This document shows, in pieces, positions 1-8,984 of a DNA stretch of 64,000 nucleotides; position 1 is the stretch's first letter; every line of letters begins with the position of its first letter. This DNA comes from Cochliopodium minus (taxonomy: Eukaryota > Discosea > Himatismenida > Cochliopodiidae). The translations under genes were made by a program, and so were the position numbers. The notes under the pieces are model-generated. The model was not told where the DNA came from, ran no database searches, and saw only the letters and a program-made list of their open reading frames with translations. The DNA is taken from NCBI GenBank assembly GCA_024220525.1, contig JAMYWO010000160.1:1-64000 (forward strand), written 5' to 3'.

Positions 1-1079
1 TCAAAGTTTTTGACTTGTTCACCAAAGTCAAGGCAATTCTCAAAGTTATTGTACACAATTTCCCAATAATTCTTCCAGATTGTCCAATTATAGATCCAAT
101 TGAAAGTGTGGTTTGGGTTGTTTCTGTTGAAGAGTGAGTCTTTTCTTTGTAGTAATCAATCTTTCAACTCGGAAATTTGAGAAACAGTTTAAGAATGTTT
201 AATGTGAGATAATATTTCTCTTCAAGGAAACTCCTTAGATCTCCCAATGTCATTTTTGGTTATTATTCAGTTCAAATGATGTGAAAGCCAATATTCAAAG
301 AGTATGTCTTGAGTTCTGACGGATTTGTGTTGTTCTTGGTTTGCGAAAATTTGTTTTTTTTTGCTGTGTTTTCTTGGTGTTGTTTTAGGTTATTATTTTG
401 TTTTAGTTCAATCCAGAGTAAAAAACAAATGGGATAAAATGGCTAATATAATCTCTGCTGTACTATGAGAATTAACAACATTTACTAAATAAACCACCAG
501 TGTTAGCAATAGAAGATTTATTCCAAATGACAAGCCTAGTCTTTCGAAGCTGACATGTGCATGAATCCGCCATGTTAACAAATGATTTATAATGTAAATA
601 ACTCGAATTGTAAAAATTTCATTAATTAAGAAGCAGGGAGAATGATCAATATAATATAATTTAATTTGGTTTTATAAAAGAAATTTTATTTTGAAAATAT
701 TTTAATGGGATTGAACAATATCTGCATTCATCGCAAAGCAAATCATCCAAAAAAACATTCACAATCGTGAAAAACTATTCGAAAATAGATTTATATCAAT
801 TATATTTTGTTCTCTTTTTCATCAAGGGTAATACTCAATTCATTATTCACACTTTTGTTACTATTTTTTACTTAACTCTATTAATGTCTGACTATAATGT
901 TACTGTTGTTTTGTTATTGTTGCTATTTTCGCTATCAAGAAGGAGGTTTGAGTGATTATCCGAGTGGTTAGAGGAGTCAGAGGGGAGAGAGGGTCATGGA
1001 GATCATTCTATGTAAAGGAGGTCTTTTGATTTAATTTTCGGAGAGGAGATAACAAATCCAAATTTATTTCATCATTGTT
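1..1079. other. No intact gene; possible continuation of the LINE relic
   Basis: I see no intact gene here. On the minus strand an open stretch at about 1-215 reads as a Trp- and Asn-rich peptide (for example FNWIYNWTIWKNYWEIVYNN) that continues past the left edge. It lies downstream of the endonuclease remnants at 1080-2010 on the same strand, so it could be the linker between endonuclease and reverse transcriptase. No reverse-transcriptase motif such as F/YxDD is visible. The small plus-strand ORF at 767-955 is hydrophobic and AT-driven and is not a credible gene. Confidence 0.3.
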
Positions 1080-2010
1080 TCCATTATTATTATTGAGCAT
1101 CTCGTTTGAAAGTGTACAAGTCATTTCCTTCTTCGCAAAAAAGATTGCAATCTGTCGAGAGTTTCTTGAAATAATTTGATCTACGTTTTTTTTCCAAGAT
1201 TGTGTCTTCTTAGAGTACTTTTTTGTCAAGTCTTTTGTAGTCGTGTTCGGTGACCATGTATTCATTGAAATCACTCGCAACGATCACATTTGTATATTCT
1301 TTTCTAGGGTATTGGTGCTGAAGTTAGGGTTGCTTTTTAGGTTGGGATTAAAGTAGGAATCAAATATGAAAGAAAAGTTATTCTTTTTCAAAGAGATAGT
1401 TGACTCTGTAATCATTCCTACTTCGATAACTCTTTTGAAAAGTTTGTTAAAGATTTTAGGAATGATAGTGGCGACGCCATGCCTAGCAGGTCCAGTAGTA
1501 AATTTGTTGCAAAAGATCAAGAAACTTTTTTTGGTTACTTGGTTGATGTTTCTGATGAATCTTTTTGCCAATAAGTTTTGTTTCCTTCAAATAATGATAT
1601 TGTTTTTGACGATCAATGAATTCAGCATACTCTTTTTTTGACTTTTACATTGTTTATTTTGTTCATATTGCCAATTCCTGAGCTCTCATTTGTTTTGATT
1701 ACCATGTTTTTGTCAGATTTAAGATTCAACAATACCTTTGTCCCCTTGCAGATTAAGATTGTTATCCATGAGGTGCATATCATCAACGCATTGTTTAATC
1801 CCTTGAACGTTTACTGTTAGAATTGAGATTCACAAGGATTGTGTACCCCAACCTTTGTTCTGGTGGGAGAAATTTTGGCATTCTTACCGACAACATCTTT
1901 GTTATTATTATTATTAACTTGATCAATAATTTTTTGACCAAGGATTGAAATGAGTCTGTTTTTTTTGACAAATTTCATGTGATTCAAAGAAGAAAAAGTT
2001 GGCAATTTAA
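1080..2010 (-). mobile_element. Decayed LINE (non-LTR retrotransposon), apurinic endonuclease region
   Basis: Read on the minus strand in shifting frames, the region gives the landmarks of an APE-type LINE endonuclease in the right order: ILTVNVQGI (near 1805, the N-terminal NVNGL block), YHYLKETKLI (near 1590, the catalytic LQETKL block), RHGVATI (near 1480, RGVAIL block), KKNNFSFIFDSYFNPN (near 1360, SFxIxNIYAPN block) and IVASDFNEY (near 1268, the GDFNE block). The blocks sit in different frames with stops between them, so this is an old, inactive copy. The reverse-transcriptase part should lie toward position 1 and beyond the left edge. The order and identity of five blocks make chance unlikely, although each block alone is weak. 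Confidence 0.6.
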
Positions 2011-2347
2011 TACCAAATTTAATGAGCTAATCTCCTTCATTGAAGAGGTTGGTGAGTCTGTTGGTGAGAATTTCGTATTTCTTTTTTTTCTTTTGTTATT
2101 TTCCTGAGTTTGTTTGATTTGAGTAAGTTGGAAGAAAAGATTATGAAAATGGCAAGTTATGAAGAAAAGATTAAGACTTTTCTGATTCCAAAACGATTTG
2201 TAAATATTATCAAAAAGTCACTTAAATTTTTAAATTTTTCAAATGAAAAAAGAAAAAAAGAAATGAATGAAAAGAATGTTTGTTATTTAAATTGTTATTT
2301 AATTGTTAACAATAATGAAAGATGCAAAAACTTGTATACAATATTTT

Positions 2348-3052
2348 TTAGTTTTTGGTATCACGAAACCATCTAAACCAAATAGTGAAACCAATAGCAC
2401 CCATCAAACAAAGCATAATAAAAACGAGAATACATTTATTGGTTGCAACACGACGAGACATATTAATGAGCATTCTTCTGGATTTACCCATATTCTCATC
2501 GATTTCATAGAGTTTATCATTTGATCTCTCTAAGGTGGATCTATCTTGGCTTAATCTAGTTAAAGTGTTGATACCCATTTCCTCGTTTTCAAGACCCAAT
2601 CTTCTCGCATTTTCAATACTTCTATTTGTTTCTTCCAACATTTTATCTGAATCTCTTATTTTTGATCTTTGCCAATTTTCACCTGCTTCTATATCATCGT
2701 TATTATTCAAACTGTAGAGATTTCCAGAAGATGGGTTTATTTTTTTTGTGTTATTTTTGATTTTTTCTAGGGTTTCTTGACATTCTCTCACTTTCCCTTG
2801 AAATCCAAGACCATAAGATAATTGTTCCATATTCTTTACTGTTTGTTCTGCATAATTTATTTCTCTTTGAATTTCATTCATCAATGTCTTCTTTTTCTCT
2901 TTAAAATAAATAAATATTCAATGAATTTGTATCCAAATTTTTAAATCTATAATATTTATACCTCCTTGTTGTTGAGATACATTCTTCATCTTTCTATTGA
3001 TTGTATTTATTGCAGAATCAAATTCATTTTCATAATATTCAAAATTTTCCAT
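2348..3052 (-). CDS. Vti1-type Qb-SNARE
   Basis: Tail-anchored SNARE for Golgi, endosome and vacuole/lysosome fusion. Two exons are joined across a 63-base GT-AG intron (2899-2961). The N-terminal exon starts MENFEYYENEFDSAINTINR, as Vti1 proteins do (short Habc helix). The C-terminal half has the Qb SNARE motif with a layer pattern close to Vti1 (LEETNRSIENARRLGLENEE, then SNDKLYEIDENMGKSRRML) and a single C-terminal membrane anchor (ILVFIMLCLMGAIGFTIWF). The ionic-layer residue should be the Gln or Asp near DEN. I chose the ATG at 3052; an in-frame ATG at 3109 would add a Lys-rich leader not expected in the family. The gene lies tail-to-tail with nothing recognisable and upstream of OSTC. 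Vti1 is by far the best match, with GOSR2-like the only alternative. Confidence 0.88.
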
Positions 3053-3210
3053 TCCACTTTTCCCAAAAGTACAATTTTTTTTATTTTTTGGTTTACTTTT
3101 ATATTTCAAATAAAGTTTCTTTATAATTAAAAGATGTTCAGTGATATTAAAATTAAAGGAAAGAGAAATAGATTTTGAAATTATCTTTATTTATATAAAT
3201 TTAAGAGAGA

Positions 3211-3651
3211 TCAATGAAGATATCCAGGGACCTTGATTTTTAAGAAAATGATCGATAAATTATAAGCAATAACAATTGCAATAATTGCAATTGAAACCAT
3301 TATAGTTTTAAATCTAATTGGAAATTTATCTTTTGATGCAAGATCCATCACTATAAAGCCACAAGCACCAATTACAAAAAGACCTCCAGCAGATAAACCT
3401 TCAATAATATATTGTGCATTTAATCTATGTGCTAAAATGGCAACTGGTCTAACATGATTTCCAACTTTTTCTTGTCCCATTGATGGTGGTTGATTAATTA
3501 TATCATAAATAATTCCAGATACAACAATGAAATATGAAAAAATCATAATAGCCAATACAACAAATTTGTTTGGCATGGAAAATGATGGAGATGTAAGATT
3601 GAGTTTAGGTGGTCTGAGAAATTTAAATAGGTGATCAAATATTACTGACAT
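3211..3651 (-). CDS. Oligosaccharyltransferase subunit OSTC/DC2
   Basis: A 146-residue intronless membrane protein close to the 149-residue OSTC/DC2 subunit, which helps dock the ER oligosaccharyltransferase to the translocon for co-translational N-glycosylation. Family landmarks are clear: PPKLNLTSPSFSMPN near the N-terminus, YFIVVSGIIYDIINQPPSMG after the first membrane helix, the block RPVAILAHRLNAQYIIEGL, a second helix (GGLFVIGACGFIVMD) and the C-terminal KVPGYL. Three membrane segments are expected and visible. The first ATG of the frame is used, with ACACAA directly before it. Nothing is unusual, and the whole length is conserved. Confidence 0.95.
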   Translation of the reverse strand: MSVIFDHLFKFLRPPKLNLTSPSFSMPNKFVVLAIMIFSYFIVVSGIIYDIINQPPSMGQEKVGNHVRPVAILAHRLNAQYIIEGLSAGGLFVIGACGFIVMDLASKDKFPIRFKTIMVSIAIIAIVIAYNLSIIFLKIKVPGYLH

Positions 3652-3818
3652 TTGTGTTGTTATAAATAAATACTCTAATTTTTTTTTTTATATTATTTTT
3701 CTTTTTATGCATCCTATTAATTTGTATCCAATGATTTTTTTTTATAAATTATTAAAAAAAATAGTAATTAAATTAATATAAAAAAAAATCATAGGTAATA
3801 TATTGCTAACAAGGAGAG

Positions 3819-4244
3819 ATGACTACTGAAATCAAGAAAAAAGAACAATTCACCCAAGAACAACAAAAAGTACATAGAATTCGTATCACTTTATCATCAA
3901 GAGATGTCAAAGCTCTCGAAAAAGTTTGCTCTGATTTAATCACCAAATCTAAAGAACAAAAATTGAAACCAAAAGGACCAGTTCGTCTCCCTACCAAAAT
4001 TTTAAAACTCACTGTACGTAAATCTCCTTGTGGTAATGGTACATGTACCTTTGATCGTTTCGAAATGAGAATCCATAAAAGATTAATCGATCTTCAAAGT
4101 CCATCTGAAACTGTCAAAAAAATTGTAAGTTCTTCAGATAAATAAATATCAATATAAAATATTAATAATATACAAAAATAAAAATAGACATCAATCAATA
4201 TCGAGCCTGGTGTAGAAGTTGAAGTTACCATCGCAGAAAACTAA
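3819..4244 (+). CDS. RPS20: 40S ribosomal protein uS10 (RPS20)
   Basis: Small-subunit ribosomal protein of the 40S head. There are two exons (3819-4124, 4188-4244) around a 63-base intron starting GTAAGT. The product is 120 residues; human RPS20 has 119. The eukaryotic uS10 pattern is complete: [39 protein letters not shown], the [18 protein letters not shown] block and the tail [16 protein letters not shown] supplied by exon 2. Without the intron the frame would end early and lose this conserved tail, which supports the splice. The N-terminus is rich in Lys/Glu/Gln as usual. Codon choice is more GC-rich at third positions than in neighbours, typical of a highly expressed gene in an AT-rich genome. 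Confidence 0.97.
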
Positions 4245-4447
4245 ATGATTTCTTTTTAATATTTAAATAAACAATTATAATTCAAAAATATTGTTAATTT
4301 AAGCTTTTGATTAAAAATTTGGGACCTCAAAAATTTTTTTTTCAATATTCATTGTTTCGATAAGAATTTTCTATCAAATGGTTGAGTATCTGTTTTACAA
4401 GATGAAAACTAAAAAAATTGTTATAAATGAATTTTGATTATCTTAGT

Positions 4448-5181
4448 TCAATATTTTAATTTAGAAGTAAATTTGGACCAAGGTTTGAGTTGTTCGCCCA
4501 TAGCTTCAACTAAAAAAATCCCACCTATTACTAAGAACAAGTGCCACAATCCATGGTACAATCTAAGATAATCATTATCTTCATTCAATCCAAGAGAAAA
4601 GAAGAAGAATGCAAATCCTAAAACTATAAATCCAATCAAAGTTTTTCTTTTATCCATTTTTGGTAATTTCCATCTCTTTATAATCAAAAATATCAACAGA
4701 AATAAGGGCAATAGAATTGGTATGATGGTATTGATCACATTCCATGGTCCTTTTTCTTGAAAAAACGCGGTGAGTCCCATGAAAATCCATTTCACAAAAT
4801 TATCGATTTCTTTATTTTCTATTTCCATAAACTTTATTATCAATGTTTGGAAGCTTAATATTGCGAATACATTATCCAATCTATGCCAATTTCCAGGATT
4901 CATACCCAAAAGCTTTATTGGTGAAAAATTTCTAGCAGATTTATAATAGTTGGCAGTATTTTCAACATCCGACCTTATTAGAAGAAAGATCAATCTATAT
5001 TACAATTTGAAATTAATCCAATATACCAATGATATAAAAAAGAACATAGGAGAGTGAATAAAGCAATTGTTAAGAAATGAAGATCTTTTACTTTCCATCT
5101 ATTATATATCAAATAAATTGAAGGGATATGAGTGAATATAACAATTAATAAAGCCATTTGAAATTCATTGGTGGTTTCCAT
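4448..5181 (-). CDS. Multi-pass membrane protein (TMEM8/DUF3522-like)
   Basis: A membrane protein with about seven hydrophobic helices. The first frame (5181 down to about 4990) has two helices and SFLYHWYIG. The second (about 4994 down to 4448) has NWHRLDNVFAIL, further helices, and near the end LRLYHGLWHLFLVIGGIFLV. A conserved SxxYH near the start and a YHxxWH near the end recall the DUF3522/TMEM8/alkaline-ceramidase (CREST) superfamily, whose His residues bind a metal in the enzymes. The two frames overlap around 4990-5000 with a +1 shift. I found no GT-AG intron that joins them cleanly, since the obvious 32-base candidate creates a stop. So this is an unrecognised intron, a sequence error, or a broken gene. 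The family assignment is an inference. Confidence 0.6.
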
Positions 5182-5220
5182 TTTTTTTATAAGTTTTTTG
5201 ATTCAAAAAAAAAAAAAAGA

Positions 5221-7155
5221 TTATTTATTTTTTTTTTTATCAAAAAGATGTTTGATATCTTTTGATTTGTTGACATAATGTTGAGGAATTTTTCCATAAA
5301 TGTCAGGGAGATCTTTTTTGATACCATTCACTTCTAATAGAAAAGAAACAATGTTCTGAAAACTTTTGGAAACAGCAACATGCAAACATGTCCATTTATG
5401 ATTTGTAAGGGCATTGACATCAGCACCTTTTGAAACCAACCATTTCACTTTTTCTAAATCATCAGAATTTACTGCCCAGTGAAGAGGAGACCAACCAGAA
5501 ATGTCTTTTAAATCAATCAAATCTTTTTCATTTTCATTCAATTCTTTTCCAAATTTAATTTTCCAAATAAATTCTGAGAATCTTTTTTTCTCTTCAATTT
5601 CTTTCTCTGAAAAAAACCCCTTTTTTTCTTTTTTGTTTGTTTTATTACTCGTTTCATTTTTCGATTCACTGGTAGAATTATTTTCATTATTTTTATTTTT
5701 CACATTTAAATTTTTATTTGATTTTTTAATTGAGGAGATATTTGGGGAATTCATTTCTCCTTTTTTGGAATTAAGATCTTCTTTTGAAAAAGATTTATCA
5801 ATTTTAATCACTTTTAAACTCTTTTTACTTTCACTTTTCATATTATTTCTACTTTCTATTATCTTTATGTTTGTTATTGTGTTTTTCATATCACCATTGT
5901 GACTATCATTGATTCTATTATTATTATTGATATCAATATTATTATTAATATTATTATTATTATTATTATTATTTTCATTATTATTATTATTGATATTATT
6001 TTCATTATTATTATTATTATTATTATTATTGATATTAGAAGTAGGAGAGAAATGGGATTTGACGGGAAAGTTTTGATAAAGATCTGTTTTTCCATCATCA
6101 TCTTCTTTGATTGGTGTGGAGTTGTTAGAGAAGGCAGTGGAAGGGGTGATGGAGGAGGTGGTAGATGAGGAATCATTGTATTGTTTGCTTAATCTTTGGA
6201 TTCTAAGCAAATTGGAGATGGGTATTATCTCTTTGTTTTCTCCTTCTTCTCCTCCTCTCCCTTCTCCTCTCCCTTCTCCTCTCCCTTCTCCTCCTCCTTC
6301 TTCTTTTTCATTACTTTCATTTTCATCCTCCTCGACTTTTTTTATTTTATTCTTCTCATGGAAAGGGATTTCATCTTTTTTGTTGACTTGATAGATACCC
6401 TGATAATTATTATTATTATTATTATTATTATGATCGATATCCTCATTTATATCCTGATTAATACCAAGTTTATTATTGTTTCTGAAAGAGGTGTCAATGT
6501 CATTATTGATACTGATGATAATCTTCTTTTTGTTTGTTTTCAGATTGTTTTGATTACTTGTATTTTTGGGATGAAGGAGATTATGGTTGCTATTTGATCT
6601 TTTGGGATCATCGAGAGAAAAAGAGATCATGTTTTTTTGATAGAGTTTGTCCATGTCATTTTCAATTTCTTCCATTTCTTCTTTTTCAATAAAAAAGAGA
6701 TCTTCCATTTCTCTTTCATTTGTTTTTTTCTCTTTCACTTGTTTTTCCCTATCATCATCAAATTCTATTGATTCAATTTGGTAAGAAGTTTCTTCTTCAT
6801 TGGAGGCCTGATAATATGATTCTTTTGGCACTTGCAATCTATTTCCCTTCTTTTTTCTATTGATAGGTAAAATTAAATCATTTCTGTCTTCTTTACTATT
6901 ATTTGTGGAGATGTCTTCCTCATCATTTTTTGATTCTTTATCATCATTTAGGAGATGCAAAGAGATTTTGATTGATTTTTTTTTAATTTCCTTTTTTGTT
7001 TTTATTTCTTCAGACAAATCCTCAGAAGAAGAAGAGCTATTATCCTTTCTTTTCATTTCTTGCATCATGATACCATTTATCTCTTCTGAATTTCTTTTCA
7101 TTGGAAATCCGAATTTGTCTCTAATATTCATGTTTATTTCTTCTGTTTCAAACAT
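5221..7155 (-). CDS. Asn-rich protein with C-terminal ankyrin repeats
   Basis: A 644-residue intronless ORF. Residues 1 to about 545 are low-complexity: acidic/Lys stretches, long Asn tracts (encoded by ATT repeats on the plus strand) and a GEGRGEGRGEGRGG run. Residues 548-640 form about two and a half ankyrin repeats, with WSPLHWAVNSDDLEKVKWLV, KGADVNALTN, WTCLHVAV and DIYGKIPQHY. Ankyrin repeats bind partner proteins; no catalytic domain is visible, so a scaffold or adaptor role is inferred only from this. The start ATG is preceded by a run of A, as in many genes of the window. The gene is divergent from the SKICH-like gene at 7206, with only 50 bases between the starts. Confidence 0.8.
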   Translation of the reverse strand: MFETEEINMNIRDKFGFPMKRNSEEINGIMMQEMKRKDNSSSSSEDLSEEIKTKKEIKKKSIKISLHLLNDDKESKNDEEDISTNNSKEDRNDLILPINRKKKGNRLQVPKESYYQASNEEETSYQIESIEFDDDREKQVKEKKTNEREMEDLFFIEKEEMEEIENDMDKLYQKNMISFSLDDPKRSNSNHNLLHPKNTSNQNNLKTNKKKIIISINNDIDTSFRNNNKLGINQDINEDIDHNNNNNNNNYQGIYQVNKKDEIPFHEKNKIKKVEEDENESNEKEEGGGEGRGEGRGEGRGGEEGENKEIIPISNLLRIQRLSKQYNDSSSTTSSITPSTAFSNNSTPIKEDDDGKTDLYQNFPVKSHFSPTSNINNNNNNNNNENNINNNNNENNNNNNNNINNNIDINNNNRINDSHNGDMKNTITNIKIIESRNNMKSESKKSLKVIKIDKSFSKEDLNSKKGEMNSPNISSIKKSNKNLNVKNKNNENNSTSESKNETSNKTNKKEKKGFFSEKEIEEKKRFSEFIWKIKFGKELNENEKDLIDLKDISGWSPLHWAVNSDDLEKVKWLVSKGADVNALTNHKWTCLHVAVSKSFQNIVSFLLEVNGIKKDLPDIYGKIPQHYVNKSKDIKHLFDKKKNK

Positions 7156-7205
7156 TTTTTTTTTTTTATTTTCAATATCTCACTGAGAAAAAAAAAAATT
7201 AAAAA

Positions 7206-8953
7206 ATGGGTAAATACATATATTTGAATATCTGAGTAACTTTAAAACTTTATTTTAAATAGATACTCTATTTATACAGTATTTGAATGAATTAAATAAC
7301 GAAACAGCAGCTTTGGAGAAGAAATATAAAATAGAATATGACTTTAAAGAAGAATCTATCAATGATTTCAAAGAAATATCAGAAAGAGAAGCGAATAATA
7401 TCAAACAAAGAATAAAGGAAATAGAAAAAGAAGAAAATTATCAAAAGATTTACTTGAAGAAAAATTCTGAAGAGATGGAAAAAACAATGATTCAATACTT
7501 GCAAATCATTCAAAATGAGAAGCTCAAAAAAGAAGAAAATTTGGAAATCAAAACTAAAGAATATAAAGAAAGAGAAGAATCCCAAAAAAAAGAATATAGA
7601 GAAAAAATTGACGAGATAGAAAATGAATTAAAGCAAATAGAAAGATCCAAAAAAGAATTGATAGGTAATATTTTTCATAAAATGAAATAAAAATAATAAA
7701 AAATTATAACATAAAATGAATTAATTATATATAATTTAGGTGAAACTTCAAATAAATCCCTAATATGTTCTTTAATCACCTTTTATTGAAATAAATGGGA
7801 GAATTAAATTAATAATTTTATGTTTAGAAAAAATAGAAAAGATGATTGAAAATAAGAAAGAAGATAAAGAATTGTTAGAACAATATGAGCAATTAAAAGA
7901 AAAGATTAAAATGGCAACGAAAGAAAAAGAGGATCTTTTGAATGATTTCCTTTTAAAAGGGAAAAATGAAAAACAATTCCTCAATCTCCCTAAAAATGAA
8001 CTCTTTGATCTCCTCAACAAGCTCAACAAATCCAAAAAAATGCAAGTAAAGATGGAATGCAATGTCACTCAAGCCAATGTCGGAGATAAAGTAAAATTTA
8101 ATTCCATTTAATTTCCAATTTTGTATTGAAAAATTAATGAATTATTGATAAAAAAAGGTGAAGTTGAAGTATGAGATAATGAAGGGAGAGAGTTCACAAA
8201 AAGATTACATAGGTTATTATAAAAAGACCAGACCAAACGACTCTAGTGATTATTATCAACTGATACCTACAGGAGGGAAAAAAGAAGGAGAAATTGAAAT
8301 CAACATTCCCAATAAACTTGGTATTTGCCATTTCCGTTTTTTTTCCGGTAAAAAATTGTATGACACCGTTTCTTCCTCTCCTTCTATCATTGTACCTTTT
8401 TCCTCTTTTCCCTCTTTTTATTTTTTTTTTTTATTTAATTTTATTAAAATTTATATTTCATGTTTCATTTATTTTGTTTATTTAATTTATTAATTTTAAA
8501 TTTGTTTTAAATTTGTTTTATTATACATTTTACTTTACATTTTGGTTTTGTTTTACTTTTTGATTTATTTAAAGTATATTTTATCAAATTTAATAAAAAA
8601 AGGTGGGGAAAACAGTAAAGTTTGAAATAGAAGAAGATAAAGATAAAATAAAAGTAAAACTTACTTCTCTCAAACCCAGTGATCCCGTCACCAACTGGGA
8701 TTGGATTGGTCTCTACAAAGAAGATGTCATCCTCAACCAAAACACGTAAAAAAAACTAAAATTTTTAAAAAATACTAAATAAATAATAAATAATAAATAA
8801 TAAATAATAAATAATAAAATGAAAAATAACAATAAATAATAAATAATTAAATAATAATTAAATAATAAATAATAAATAATAACTAAATAATAAATAATTA
8901 AATAATAAATAATAAATAATAAAATAACTAAAATAATAAATAAAAAATTAAAA

Positions 8954-8984
<31 letters not shown>

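Noticed and set aside
946-1020. tRNA-like A box (CCGAGTGGTTAGAGGAG)
   Set aside because: It resembles the start of a tRNA-Leu/Ser D arm, but no matching B box, acceptor stem or anticodon arm could be folded by eye. It could be a SINE scrap, but I cannot support that.
2110-2376. 88-residue plus-strand ORF
   Set aside because: It overlaps the 3' end of the Vti1 gene and is Lys/Phe/Asn-biased with no recognisable domain.
5886-6176. Poly-Ile ORFs in both strands of the ankyrin gene
   Set aside because: They come from ATT/AAT triplet repeats that encode Asn in the true frame.
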